Below are positions 48,356 through 61,469 of a stretch of DNA of 64,000 nucleotides, in pieces. Under the pieces are notes generated by a model. It ran no database searches. It was not told where the DNA came from and saw nothing but the letters and a program-made list of their open reading frames with translations. Origin of the DNA: Lasioglossum baleicum (Eukaryota > Arthropoda > Insecta > Hymenoptera > Halictidae); NCBI RefSeq assembly GCF_051020765.1, contig NW_027469286.1, positions 62,001-126,000 on the forward strand, given 5' to 3'. Numbering within the stretch: position 1 is the first letter of the stretch; each line of letters opens with the position of its first letter. The translations under genes were made by a program, and so were the position numbers.

Positions 48356-49114
48356 CACTTGCGAGGTTTCGTGGGATGCGCATGCGCAGGTTTCGTGGGA
48401 TGCGCATGCGCAGGTTTTTTGGGATGCGCATGGCTAGTCGAGCAAATACACGTGCGAGAGGATGCATCCCGCAGGGTAGTCGAGTAAAAACACGTGCGAG
48501 AGGATGCATCCCGCAGGCTAGTCGAGTAAAAACACGTGCGAGAGGATGCATCCCGCAGGCTAGTCGAGTAGAAACACGTGCAAGAGGATGCTTCCCGCAG
48601 GCTAGTCGAGTAAAAACACGTGCGAGAGGATGCATCCCGCAGGCTAGTCGAGTAAAAACACGTGCGAGAGGATGCTTCCCGCAGGCTAGTCGAGTAAAAA
48701 CACGTGCGAGAGGATGCATCCCGCATGCTAGTCGAGTAAAAACACGTGCAAGAGGATGCTTCCCGCAGGCTAGTCGAGTAAAAACACGTGCGAGAGGATG
48801 CATCCCGCAGGCTAGTCGAGCAAAAACACGTGCGAGAGGATGCATCCCGCAGGCTAGTCGAGCAAAAACACGTGCGAGAGGATGCATCCCGCAGGCTAGT
48901 CGAGTAAAAACACGTGCGAGAGGATGCATCCTGCAGGCTAGTCGAGTAAAAACACGTGCGAGAGGATGCATCCCGCAGGCTAGTCGAGTAAAAACACGTG
49001 CGAGAGGATGCATCCCGCAGGCTAGTCGAGTAAAAACACTTGCGAGGTTTCGTGGGATGCGCATGCGCAGGTTTCGTGGGATGCGCATGCGCAGGTTTTT
49101 TGGGATGCGCATGG
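48356..49114. repeat. Pair of CACTTG/TTTCG blocks, 681-bp spacing (48,356 and 49,037)
   Basis: This is the 3,796-bp-offset copy of the 44,560 pair; cassette H is at 48,560-48,937. Confidence 0.92.
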
Positions 49115-50099
49115 CTAGTCGAGCAAATACACGTGCGAGAGGATGCATCCCGCAGGGTAGTCGAGTAAAAACACGTGCGAGAGGATGCATCCCGCAGGCT
49201 AGTCGAGTAAAAACACGTGCGAGAGGATGCTTCCTGCAGGCTAGTCGAGTAAAAACACGTGCGAAAGGATGCATCCCGCAGGCTAGTCGAGCACAAACAC
49301 GTGCGAGGTTTTGTGGGATGCGCATGCGCAGGTTTTGTGGGATGCGCATGCGCAGATTTTTTGGGATGCGCATGCGCAGGTTTTTTGGGATGCGCATGGC
49401 TAGTCGAGCAAAAACACGTGCGAGAGGATGCATCCCGCAGGCTAGTCGAGTAAAAACACGTGCGAGAGGATGCATCCCGCAGGCTAGTGGAGTAAAAACA
49501 CGTGCGAGGTTTTGTGGGATGCGCATGCGCAGGTTTTGTGGGATGCGCATGCGCAGGTTTTTTGGGATGCGCATGTGCAGGTTTTTTGGGATGCGCATGG
49601 CTAGTCGAGCAAAAACACGTGCGAGAGGATGCATCCCGCAGGCTAGTCGAGTGAAAACACGTGCGAGAGGATGCATCCCGCAGGCTAGTCGAGTAAAAAC
49701 ACGTGCGAGGTTTTGTGGGATGCGCATACGCAGGTTTTGTGGGATGCGCATGCGCAGGTTTTTTGGGATGCGCATGCGCAGGTTTTTTGGGATGCGCATG
49801 CGCAGGTTTTTTGGGATGCGCATGGCTAGTCGAGCAAAAACACGTGCGAGAGGATGCATCCCGCAGGGTAGTCGAGTAAAAACACGTGCGAGAGGATGCA
49901 TCCCGCAGGCTAGTCGAGCACAAACACGTGCGAGAGGATGCATCCCGCAGGCTAGTCGAGCAAAAACACGTGCGAGAGGATGCATCCCGCAGGCTAGTCG
50001 AGTAAAAACACGTGCGAAAGGATGCATCCCGCAGGCTAGTCGAGCACAAACACGTGCGAGGTTTTGTGGGATGCGCATGCGCAGGTTTTGTGGGATGCG

Positions 50100-50165
50100 C
50101 ATTGCGCAAATTTTTTGGGATGCGCATGCGCAGGTTTTTTTTTGGGATGCGCATGGCTAGTAGAG
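50100..50165. repeat. X landmark block, copy 9
   Basis: Counterpart of copy 8 at offset 3,796. The B block to its right carries private changes (ATGCGGAGA and GACGCTCATG near 50,350-50,370). Confidence 0.95.
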
Positions 50166-50784
50166 CAAAAACACGTGCGAGAGGATGCATCCCGCAGGCT
50201 AGTCGAGCAAAAACACGTGCGAGAGGATGCATCCCGCAGGCTAGTCGAGTAAAAACACGTGCGAAAGGATGCATCCCGCAGGCTAGTCGAGCACAAACAC
50301 GTGCGAGGTTTTGTGGGATGCGCATGCGCAGGTTTTGTGGGATGCGCATGCGGAGATTTTTTGGGACGCTCATGCGCAGGTTTTTTGGGATGCGCATGGC
50401 TAGTCGAGCAAAAACACGTGCGAGAGGATGCATCCCGCAGGCTAGTCGAGTAAAAACACGTGCGAGGTTTTGTGGGATGCGCATGCGCAGGTTTTTTGGG
50501 ATGCGCATGCCTAGGCGAGCAAAAACACGTGCGAGAGGATGCATCCCGCAGGCTAGTCGAGCAAAAACACGTGCGAAAGGATGCATCCCGCAGGCTGGTC
50601 GAGCAAAAACACGTGCGAGAGGATGCACCCCGCAGGCTAGTCGAGCAAAAACACGTGCGAGAGGATGCATCCCGCAGGCTAGTCGAGTAAAAACACGTGC
50701 GAAAGGATGCATCCCGCAGGCTAGTCGAGCACAAACACGTGCGAGGTTTTGTGGGATGCGCATGCGCAGGTTTTGTGGGATGCG

Positions 50785-50850
50785 CATTGCGCAAATTTTT
50801 TGGGATGCGCATGCGCAGGTTTTTTTTTGGGATGCGCATGGCTAGTAGAG
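50785..50850. repeat. X landmark block, copy 10
   Basis: Only 685 bp after copy 9, the closest pair of X blocks, produced by a local tandem duplication. Confidence 0.95.
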
Positions 50851-51831
50851 CAAAAACACGTGCGAGAGGATGCATCCCGCAGGCTAGTCGAGCAAAAACA
50901 CGTGCGAGAGGATGCATCCCGCAGGCTAGTCGAGTAAAAACACGTGCGAAAGGATGCATCCCGCAGGCTAGTCGAGCACAAACACGTGCGAGGTTTTGTG
51001 GGATGCGCATGCGCAGGTTTTGTGGGATGCGCATGCGCAGATTTTTTGGGACGCGCATGCGCAGGTTTTTTGGGATGCGCATGGCTAGTCGAGCAAAAAC
51101 ACGTGCGAGAGGATGCATCCCGCAGGCTAGTCGAGTAAAAACACGTGCGAGGTTTTGTGGGATGCGCATGCGCAGGTTTTTTGGGATGCGCATGCCTAGG
51201 CGAGCAAAAACACGTGCGAGAGGATGCATCCCGCAGGCTAGTCGAGCAAAAACACGTGCGAAAGGATGCATCCCGCAGGCTGGTCGAGCAAAAACACGTG
51301 CGAGAGGATGCACCCCGCAGGCTAGTCGAGCAAAAACACGTGCGAGAGGATGCATCCCGCAGGCTAGTCGAGTAAAAACACGTGCGAGAAGATGCATCCC
51401 GCAGGCTAGTCGAGCACAAACACGTGCGAGAGGATGCATCCCGCAGGCTAGTCGAGCAAAAACACGTGCGAGAGGATGCATCCCACAGGCTAGTCGAGTA
51501 AAAACACGTGCGAAAGGATGCATCCCGCAGGCTAGTCGAGCACAAACACGTGCGAGAGGATGCATCCCGCAGGCTAGTCGAGCAAAAACACGTGCGAGAG
51601 GATGCATCCCGCAGGCTAGTCGAGTAAAAACACGTGCGAAAGGATGCATCCCGCAGGCTAGTCGAGCACAAACACGTGCGAGGTTTTGTGGGATGCGCAT
51701 GCGCAGGTTTTGTGGGATGCGCATGCGCAGATTTCTTGGGATGCGCATGCGCAGGTTTTTTGGGATGCGCATGGCTAGTCGAGCAAAAACACGTGCGAGA
51801 GGATGCATCCCGCAGGCTAGTCGAGTAAAAA

Positions 51832-52590
51832 CACTTGCGAGGTTTCGTGGGATGCGCATGCGCAGGTTTCGTGGGATGCGCATGCGCAGGTTTTTTGGGA
51901 TGCGCATGGCTAGTCGAGCAAATACACGTGCGAGAGGATGCATCCCGCAGGGTAGTCGAGTAAAAACACGTGCGAGAGGATGCATCCCGCAGGCTAGTCG
52001 AGTAAAAACACGTGCGAGAGGATGCATCCCGCAGGCTAGTCGAGTAGAAACACGTGCAAGAGGATGCTTCCCGCAGGCCAGTCGAGTAAAAACACGTGCG
52101 AGAGGATGCATCCCGCAGGCTAGTCGAGTAAAAACACGTGCGAGAGGATGCTTCCCGCAGGCTAGTCGAGTAAAAACACGTGCGAGAGGATGCATCCCGC
52201 ATGCTAGTCGAGTAAAAACACGTGCAAGAGGATGCTTCCCGCAGGCTAGTCGAGTAAAAACACGTGCGAGAGGATGCATCCCGCAGGCTAGTCGAGCAAA
52301 AACACGTGCGAGAGGATGCATCCCGCAGGCTAGTCGAGCAAAAACACGTGCGAGAGGATGCATCCCGCAGGCTAGTCGAGTAAAAACACGTGCGAGAGGA
52401 TGCATCCTGCAGGCTAGTCGAGTAAAAACACGTGCGAGAGGATGCATCCCGCAGGCTAGTCGAGTAAAAACACGTGCGAGAGGATGCATCCCGCAGGCTA
52501 GTCGAGTAAAAACACTTGCGAGGTTTCGTGGGATGCGCATGCGCAGGTTTCGTGGGATGCGCATGCGCAGGTTTTTTGGGATGCGCATGG
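51832..52590. repeat. Pair of CACTTG/TTTCG blocks, 681-bp spacing (51,832 and 52,513)
   Basis: Matches the 48,356 pair at offset 3,476. A private GCAGGCCAG change marks the first cassette H unit near 52,075. Confidence 0.92.
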
Positions 52591-53911
52591 CTAGTCGAGC
52601 AAATACACGTGCGAGAGGATGCATCCCGCAGGGTAGTCGAGTAAAAACACGTGCGAGAGGATGCATCCCGCAGGCTAGTCGAGTAAAAACACGTGCGAGA
52701 GGATGCTTCCCGCAGGCTAGTCGAGTAAAAACACGTGCGAAAGGATGCATCCCGCAGGCTAGTCGAGCACAAACACGTGCGAGGTTTTGTGGGATGCGCA
52801 TGCGCAGGTTTTGTGGGATGCGCATGCGCAGATTTTTTGGGATGCGCATGCGCAGGTTTTTTGGGATGCGCATGGCTAGTCGAGCAAAAACACGTGCGAG
52901 AGGATGCATCCCGCAGGCTAGTCGAGTAAAAACACGTGCGAGAGGATGCATCCCGCAGGCTAGTCGAGTAAAAACACGTGCGAGAGGATGCATCCCGCAG
53001 GCTAGTGGAGTAAAAACACGTGCGAGAGGATGCATCCCGCAGGCTAGTCGAATAAAAACACGTGCGAGACGATGCATCCCGCAGCCTAGACGAGTAAAAA
53101 CACGTGCGAGAGGATGCATCCCGCAGGCTAGTCGAGTGAAAACACGTGCGAGAGGATGCATCCCGCAGGCTAGTCGAGTAAAAACACGTGCGAGAGGATG
53201 CATCCCGCAGGCTAGTCGAGTAGAAACACGTGCAAGAGGATGCTTCCCGCAGGCTAGTCGAGTAAAAACACGTGCGAGAGGATGCATCCCGCAGGCTAGT
53301 GGAGTAAAAACACGTGCGAGGTTTTGTGGGATGCGCATGCGCAGGTTTTGTGGGATGCGCATGCGCAGGTTTTTTGGGATGCGCATGTGCAGGTTTTTTG
53401 GGATGCGCATGGCTAGTCGAGCAAAAACACGTGCGAGAGGATGCATCCCGCAGGCTAGTCGAGTGAAAACACGTGCGAGAGGATGCATCCCGCAGGCTAG
53501 TCGAGTAAAAACACGTGCGAGGTTTTGTGGGATGCGCATACGCAGGTTTTGTGGGATGCGCATGCGCAGGTTTTTTGGGATGCGCATGCGCAGGTTTTTT
53601 GGGATGCGCATGCGCAGGTTTTTTGGGATGCGCATGGCTAGTCGAGCAAAAACACGTGCGAGAGGATGCATCCCGCAGGGTAGTCGAGTAAAAACACGTG
53701 CGAGAGGATGCATCCCGCAGGCTAGTCGAGCACAAACACGTGCGAGAGGATGCATCCCGCAGGCTAGTCGAGCAAAAACACGTGCGAGAGGATGCATCCC
53801 GCAGGCTAGTCGAGTAAAAACACGTGCGAAAGGATGCATCCCGCAGGCTAGTCGAGCACAAACACGTGCGAGGTTTTGTGGGATGCGCATGCGCAGGTTT
53901 TGTGGGATGCG

Positions 53912-53977
53912 CATTGCGCAAATTTTTTGGGATGCGCATGCGCAGGTTTTTTTTTGGGATGCGCATGGCTAGTAGAG
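53912..53977. repeat. X landmark block, copy 11
   Basis: Counterpart of copy 10 at offset 3,127. Confidence 0.95.
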
Positions 53978-54916
53978 CAAAAACACGTGCGAGAGGATGC
54001 ATCCCGCAGGCTAGTCGAGCAAAAACACGTGCGAGAGGATGCATCCCGCAGGCTAGTCGAGTAAAAACACGTGCGAAAGGATGCATCCCGCAGGCTAGTC
54101 GAGCACAAACACGTGCGAGGTTTTGTGGGATGCGCATGCGCAGGTTTTGTGGGATGCGCATGCGCAGATTTTTTGGGACGCGCATGCGCAGGTTTTTTGG
54201 GATGCGCATGGCTAGTCGAGCAAAAACACGTGCGAGAGGATGCATCCCGCAGGCTAGTCGAGTAAAAACACGTGCGAGGTTTTGTGGGATGCGCATGCGC
54301 AGGTTTTTTGGGATGCGCATGCCTAGGCGAGCAAAAACACGTGCGAGAGGATGCATCCCGCAGGCTAGTCGAGCACAAACACGTGCGAGAGGATGCACCC
54401 CGCAGGCTAGTCGAGCAAAAACACGTGCGAGAGGATGCATCCCGCAGGCTAGTCGAGTAAAAACACGTGCGAGAAGATGCATCCCGCAGGCTAGTCGAGC
54501 ACAAACACGTGCGAGAGGATGCATCCCGCAGGCTAGTCGAGCAAAAACACGTGCGAGAGGATGCATCCCACAGGCTAGTCGAGTAAAAACACGTGCGAAA
54601 GGATGCATCCCGCAGGCTAGTCGAGCACAAACACGTGCGAGAGGATGCATCCCGCAGGCTAGTCGAGCAAAAACACGTGCGAGAGGATGCATCCCGCAGG
54701 CTAGTCGAGTAAAAACACGTGCGAAAGGATGCATCCCGCAGGCTAGTCGAGCACAAACACGTGCGAGGTTTTGTGGGATGCGCATGCGCAGGTTTTGTGG
54801 GATGCGCATGCGCAGATTTCTTGGGATGCGCATGCGCAGGTTTTTTGGGATGCGCATGGCTAGTCGAGCAAAAACACGTGCGAGAGGATGCATCCCGCAG
54901 GCTAGTCGAGTAAAAA

Positions 54917-55675
54917 CACTTGCGAGGTTTCGTGGGATGCGCATGCGCAGGTTTCGTGGGATGCGCATGCGCAGGTTTTTTGGGATGCGCATGGCTAGTC
55001 GAGCAAATACACGTGCGAGAGGATGCATCCCGCAGGGTAGTCGAGTAAAAACACGTGCGAGAGGATGCATCCCGCAGGCTAGTCGAGTAAAAACACGTGC
55101 GAGAGGATGCATCCCGCAGGCTAGTCGAGTAGAAACACGTGCAAGAGGATGCTTCCCGCAGGCTAGTCGAGTAAAAACACGTGCGAGAGGATGCATCCCG
55201 CAGGCTAGTCGAGTAAAAACACGTGCGAGAGGATGCTTCCCGCAGGCTAGTCGAGTAAAAACACGTGCGAGAGGATGCATCCCGCATGCTAGTCGAGTAA
55301 AAACACGTGCAAGAGGATGCTTCCCGCAGGCTAGTCGAGTAAAAACACGTGCGAGAGGATGCATCCCGCAGGCTAGTCGAGCAAAAACACGTGCGAGAGG
55401 ATGCATCCCGCAGGCTAGTCGAGCAAAAACACGTGCGAGAGGATGCATCCCGCAGGCTAGTCGAGTAAAAACACGTGCGAGAGGATGCATCCTGCAGGCT
55501 AGTCGAGTAAAAACACGTGCGAGAGGATGCATCCCGCAGGCTAGTCGAGTAAAAACACGTGCGAGAGGATGCATCCCGCAGGCTAGTCGAGTAAAAACAC
55601 TTGCGAGGTTTCGTGGGATGCGCATGCGCAGGTTTCGTGGGATGCGCATGCGCAGGTTTTTTGGGATGCGCATGG
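54917..55675. repeat. Pair of CACTTG/TTTCG blocks, 681-bp spacing (54,917 and 55,598)
   Basis: Matches the 51,832 pair at offset 3,085. A chimeric A unit follows directly at about 55,676-55,720. Confidence 0.92.
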
Positions 55676-55720
55676 CTAGTCGAGCAAATACACGTGCGAG
55701 ACGATGCATCCCGCAGCCTA
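55676..55720. other. Chimeric A unit (deletion junction)
   Basis: The unit begins GAGCAAATACACGTGCGAG, the form that always follows a CACTTG/TTTCG block, and continues ACGATGCATCCCGCAGCC, the form that otherwise follows GAATAAAAACACG. No other unit joins these halves. The offset to the parental segment changes from 3,085 to 2,632 here. Confidence 0.85.
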
Positions 55721-56543
55721 GACGAGTAAAAACACGTGCGAGAGGATGCATCCCGCAGGCTAGTCGAGTGAAAACACGTGCGAGAGGATGCATCCCGCAG
55801 GCTAGTCGAGTAAAAACACGTGCGAGAGGATGCATCCCGCAGGCTAGTCGAGTAGAAACACGTGCAAGAGGATGCTTCCCGCAGGCTAGTCGAGTAAAAA
55901 CACGTGCGAGAGGATGCATCCCGCAGGCTAGTGGAGTAAAAACACGTGCGAGGTTTTGTGGGATGCGCATGCGCAGGTTTTGTGGGATGCGCATGCGCAG
56001 GTTTTTTGGGATGCGCATGTGCAGGTTTTTTGGGATGCGCATGGCTAGTCGAGCAAAAACACGTGCGAGAGGATGCATCCCGCAGGCTAGTCGAGTGAAA
56101 ACACGTGCGAGAGGATGCATCCCGCAGGCTAGTCGAGTAAAAACACGTGCGAGGTTTTGTGGGATGCGCATACGCAGGTTTTGTGGGATGCGCATGCGCA
56201 GGTTTTTTGGGATGCGCATGCGCAGGTTTTTTGGGATGCGCATGCGCAGGTTTTTTGGGATGCGCATGGCTAGTCGAGCAAAAACACGTGCGAGAGGATG
56301 CATCCCGCAGGCTAGTCGAGTAAAAACACGTGCGAGAGGATGCATCCCGCAGGCTAGTCGAGCACAAACACGTGCGAGAGGATGCATCCCGCAGGCTAGT
56401 CGAGCAAAAACACGTGCGAGAGGATGCATCCCGCAGGCTAGTCGAGTAAAAACACGTGCGAAAGGATGCATCCCGCAGGCTAGTCGAGCACAAACACGTG
56501 CGAGGTTTTGTGGGATGCGCATGCGCAGGTTTTGTGGGATGCG

Positions 56544-56609
56544 CATTGCGCAAATTTTTTGGGATGCGCATGCGCAGGTTTTTTTTTGGGATGCGCATGG
56601 CTAGTAGAG
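56544..56609. repeat. X landmark block, copy 12
   Basis: Counterpart of copy 11 at offset 2,632. No further X block occurs in the remaining 7.4 kb. Confidence 0.95.
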
Positions 56610-57464
56610 CAAAAACACGTGCGAGAGGATGCATCCCGCAGGCTAGTCGAGCAAAAACACGTGCGAGAGGATGCATCCCGCAGGCTAGTCGAGTAAAAAC
56701 ACGTGCGAAAGGATGCATCCCGCAGGCTAGTCGAGCACAAACACGTGCGAGGTTTTGTGGGATGCGCATGCGCAGGTTTTGTGGGATGCGCATGCGCAGA
56801 TTTTTTGGGACGCGCATGCGCAGGTTTTTTGGGATGCGCATGGCTAGTCGAGCAAAAACACGTGCGAGAGGATGCATCCCGCAGGCTAGTCGAGTAAAAA
56901 CACGTGCGAGGTTTTGTGGGATGCGCATGCGCAGGTTTTTTGGGATGCGCATGCCTAGGCGAGCAAAAACACGTGCGAGAGGATGCATCCCGCAGGCTAG
57001 TCGAGCAAAAACACGTGCGAAAGGATGCATCCCGCAGGCTGGTCGAGCAAAAACACGTGCGAGAGGATGCACCCCGCAGGCTAGTCGAGCAAAAACACGT
57101 GCGAGAGGATGCATCCCGCAGGCTAGTCGAGTAAAAACACGTGCGAGAAGATGCATCCCGCAGGCTAGTCGAGCACAAACACGTGCGAGAGGATGCATCC
57201 CGCAGGCTAGTCGAGCAAAAACACGTGCGAGAGGATGCATCCCACAGGCTAGTCGAGTAAAAACACGTGCGAAAGGATGCATCCCGCAGGCTAGTCGAGC
57301 ACAAACACGTGCGAGGTTTTGTGGGATGCGCATGCGCAGGTTTTGTGGGATGCGCATGCGCAGATTTCTTGGGATGCGCATGCGCAGGTTTTTTGGGATG
57401 CGCATGGCTAGTCGAGCAAAAACACGTGCGAGAGGATGCATCCCGCAGGCTAGTCGAGTAAAAA

Positions 57465-58223
57465 CACTTGCGAGGTTTCGTGGGATGCGCATGCGCAGGT
57501 TTCGTGGGATGCGCATGCGCAGGTTTTTTGGGATGCGCATGGCTAGTCGAGCAAATACACGTGCGAGAGGATGCATCCCGCAGGGTAGTCGAGTAAAAAC
57601 ACGTGCGAGAGGATGCATCCCGCAGGCTAGTCGAGTAAAAACACGTGCGAGAGGATGCATCCCGCAGGCTAGTCGAGTAGAAACACGTGCAAGAGGATGC
57701 TTCCCGCAGGCTAGTCGAGTAAAAACACGTGCGAGAGGATGCATCCCGCAGGCTAGTCGAGTAAAAACACGTGCGAGAGGATGCTTCCCGCAGGCTAGTC
57801 GAGTAAAAACACGTGCGAGAGGATGCATCCCGCATGCTAGTCGAGTAAAAACACGTGCAAGAGGATGCTTCCCGCAGGCTAGTCGAGTAAAAACACGTGC
57901 GAGAGGATGCATCCCGCAGGCTAGTCGAGCAAAAACACGTGCGAGAGGATGCATCCCGCAGGCTAGTCGAGCAAAAACACGTGCGAGAGGATGCATCCCG
58001 CAGGCTAGTCGAGTAAAAACACGTGCGAGAGGATGCATCCTGCAGGCTAGTCGAGTAAAAACACGTGCGAGAGGATGCATCCCGCAGGCTAGTCGAGTAA
58101 AAACACGTGCGAGAGGATGCATCCCGCAGGCTAGTCGAGTAAAAACACTTGCGAGGTTTCGTGGGATGCGCATGCGCAGGTTTCGTGGGATGCGCATGCG
58201 CAGGTTTTTTGGGATGCGCATGG
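57465..58223. repeat. Pair of CACTTG/TTTCG blocks, 681-bp spacing (57,465 and 58,146)
   Basis: Matches the 54,917 pair at offset 2,548. Confidence 0.92.
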
Positions 58224-60602
58224 CTAGTCGAGCAAATACACGTGCGAGAGGATGCATCCCGCAGGGTAGTCGAGTAAAAACACGTGCGAGAGGATGCATC
58301 CCGCAGGCTAGTCGAGTAAAAACACGTGCGAGAGGATGCTTCCCGCAGGCTAGTCGAGTAAAAACACGTGCGAAAGGATGCATCCCGCAGGCTAGTCGAG
58401 CACAAACACGTGCGAGGTTTTGTGGGATGCGCATGCGCAGGTTTTGTGGGATGCGCATGCGCAGATTTTTTGGGATGCGCATGCGCAGGTTTTTTGGGAT
58501 GCGCATGGCTAGTCGAGCAAAAACACGTGCGAGAGGATGCATCCCGCAGGCTAGTCGAGTAAAAACACGTGCGAGAGGATGCATCCCGCAGGCTAGTCGA
58601 GTAAAAACACGTGCGAGAGGATGCATCCCGCAGGCTAGTGGAGTAAAAACACGTGCGAGAGGATGCATCCCGCAGGCTAGTCGAATAAAAACACGTGCGA
58701 GACGATGCATCCCGCAGCCTAGACGAGTAAAAACACGTGCGAGAGGATGCATCCCGCAGGCTAGTCGAGTAAAAACACGTGCGAGAGGATGCATCCCGCA
58801 GGCTAGTCGAGTAAAAACACGTGCGAGAGGATGCATCCCGCAGGCTAGTCGAGTAAAAACACGTGCGAGGTTTTGTGGGATGCGCATGCGCAGGTTTTGT
58901 GGGATGCGCATGCGCAGGTTTTTTGGGATGCGCATGTGCAGGTTTTTTGGGATGCGCATGGCTAGTCGAGCAAAAACACGTGCGAGAGGATGCATCCCGC
59001 AGGCTAGTCGAGTGAAAACACGTGCGAGAGGATGCATCCCGCAGGCTAGTCGAGTAAAAACACGTGCGAGGTTTTGTGGGATGCGCATACGCAGGTTTTG
59101 TGGGATGCGCATGCGCAGGTTTTTTGGGATGCGCATGCGCAGGTTTTTTGGGATGCGCATGCGCAGGTTTTTTGGGATGCGCATGGCTAGTCGAGCAAAA
59201 ACACGTGCGAGAGGATGCATCCCGCAGGGTAGTCGAGTAAAAACACGTGCGAGAGGATGCATCCCGCAGGCTAGTCGAGTAAAAACACGTGCGAGAGGAT
59301 GCATCCCGCAGGCTAGTCGAGTAGAAACACGTGCAAGAGGATGCTTCCCGCAGGCTAGTCGAGTAAAAACACGTGCGAGAGGATGCATCCCGCAGGCTAG
59401 TCGAGTAAAAACACGTGCGAGAGGATGCTTCCCGCAGGCTAGTCGAGTAAAAACACGTGCGAGAGGATGCATCCCGCATGCTAGTCGAGTAAAAACACGT
59501 GCAAGAGGATGCTTCCCGCAGGCTAGTCGAGTAAAAACACGTGCGAGAGGATGCATCCCGCAGGCTAGTCGAGCAAAAACACGTGCGAGAGGATGCATCC
59601 CGCAGGCTAGTCGAGTAAAAACACGTGCGAGAGGATGCATCCCGCAGGCTAGTCGAGTAGAAACACGTGCAAGAGGATGCTTCCCGCAGGCTAGTCGAGT
59701 AAAAACACGTGCGAGAGGATGCATCCCGCAGGCTAGTCGAGTAAAAACACGTGCGAGAGGATGCTTCCCGCAGGCTAGTCGAGTAAAAACACGTGCGAGA
59801 GGATGCATCCCGCATGCTAGTCGAGTAAAAACACGTGCAAGAGGATGCATCCCGCAGGCTAGTCGAGTAAAAACACGTGCGAGGTTTTGTGGGATGCGCA
59901 TACGCAGGTTTTGTGGGATGCGCATGCGCAGGTTTTTTGGGATGCGCATGCGCAGGTTTTTTGGGATGCGCATGCGCAGGTTTTTTGGGATGCGCATGGC
60001 TAGTCGAGCAAAAACACGTGCGAGAGGATGCATCCCGCAGGGTAGTCGAGTAAAAACACGTGCGAGAGGATGCATCCCGCAGGCTAGTCGAGTAAAAACA
60101 CGTGCGAGAGGATACATCCCGCAGGCTAGTCGAGTAGAAACACGTGCAAGAGGATGCTTCCCGCAGGCTAGTCGAGTAAAAACACGTGCGAGAGAATGCA
60201 TCCCGCAGGCTAGTCGAGTAAAAACACGTGCGAGAGGATGCTTCCCGCAGGCTAGTCGAGTAAAAACACGTGCGAGAGGATGCATCCCGCATGCTAGTCG
60301 AGTAAAAACACGTGCAAGAGGATGCTTCCCGCAGGCTAGTCGAGTAAAAACACGTGCGAGAGGATGCATCCCGCAGGCTAGTCGAGCAAAAACACGTGCG
60401 AGAGGATGCATCCCGCAGGCTAGTCGAGCAAAAACACGTGCGAGAGGATGCATCCCGCAGGCTAGTCGAGTAAAAACACGTGCGAGAGGATGCATCCTGC
60501 AGGCTAGTCGAGTAAAAACACGTGCGAGAGGATGCATCCCGCAGGCTAGTCGAGTAAAAACACGTGCGAGAGGATGCATCCCGCAGGCTAGTCGAGTAAA
60601 AA

Positions 60603-61469
60603 CACTTGCGAGGTTTCGTGGGATGCGCATGCGCAGGTTTCGTGGGATGCGCATGCGCAGGTTTCGTGGGATGCGCATGCGCAGGTTTTTTGGGATGCGC
60701 ATGGCTAGTCGAGCAAATACACGTGCGAGAGGATGCATCCCGCAGGGTAGTCGAGTAAAAACACGTGCGAGAGGATGCATCCCGCAGGCTAGTCGAGTAA
60801 AAACACGTGCAAGAGGATGCTTCCCGCAGGCTAGTCGAGTAAAAACACGTGCGAGAGGATGCATCCCGCAGGCTAGTCGATTAAAAACAAGTGCGAGAGG
60901 ATGCATCCCGCAGGCTAGTCGAGTAAAAACACGTGCGAGAGGATGCATCCCGCAGGCTACTCGAGTAAAAACACGTGCGAGAGGATGCATCCCGCAGGCT
61001 AGTCGAGTAAAAACACGTGCGAGAGGATGCATCCCGCAGGCTAGTCGAGTAAAAACACGTGCGAGAGGATGCATCCCGCAGGCTAGTCGAGTAAAAACAC
61101 GTGCAAGAGGATGCTTACCGCAGGCTAGTCGAGTAAAAACACGTGCGAGAGGATGCATCCCGCAGGCTAGTCGAGCAAAAACACGTGCGAGAGGATGCAT
61201 CCCGCAGGCTAGTCGAGCAAAAACACGTGCGAGAGGATGCATCCCGCAGGCTAGTCGAGTAAAAACACGTGCGAGAGGATGCATCCTGCAGGCTAGTCGA
61301 GTAAAAACACGTGCGAGAGGATGCATCCCGCAGGCTAGTCGAGTAAAAACACGTGCGAGAGGATGCATCCCGCAGGCTAGTCGAGTAAAAACACTTGCGA
61401 GGTTTCGTGGGATGCGCATGCGCAGGTTTCGTGGGATGCGCATGCGCAGGTTTTTTGGGATGCGCATGG
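60603..61469. repeat. Pair of CACTTG/TTTCG blocks, 789-bp spacing (60,603 and 61,392)
   Basis: The first block has three TTTCG B units instead of two, and the interval has two more A units (108 bp = 24 + 84). Between the blocks lie rare variants GTCGATTAAAAACAAGTG, GGCTACTCGAG and GATGCTTACCGC. Confidence 0.92.

Larger units (their letters stand above)
43555..50703. repeat. 3,796-bp tandem duplication (about 43,555-46,907 and 47,351-50,703)
   Basis: Landmarks at 44,362, 45,463, 46,216 and 46,304 recur at +3,796. Rare variants shared by both copies include GGCTATTCGAG (near 43,993 and 47,789) and CAGGTCTTTTGGG (near 44,105 and 47,901). Between the copies, 46,908-47,350 is a segment that recurs instead at 51,389-51,831 (offset 4,481). 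Confidence 0.9.
49923..51388. repeat. 685-bp tandem duplication around X copies 9 and 10
   Basis: About 49,923-50,703 corresponds to 50,608-51,388. The 685-bp period is not a multiple of 3 because each period contains one X block. The first copy carries private changes near 50,350-50,370, the second does not. Confidence 0.88.
50697..56508. repeat. 3.1-kb duplication with an internal deletion (50,697-53,876 and 53,824-56,508)
   Basis: The offset is 3,127 at the start, 3,085 after loss of one 42-bp unit near 54,360, and 2,632 after a chimeric unit at about 55,690-55,705. The 453-bp difference is the deletion in the second copy. A third, partial copy continues from 56,508 to about 58,600 at offset 2,632/2,548. 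Confidence 0.88.
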
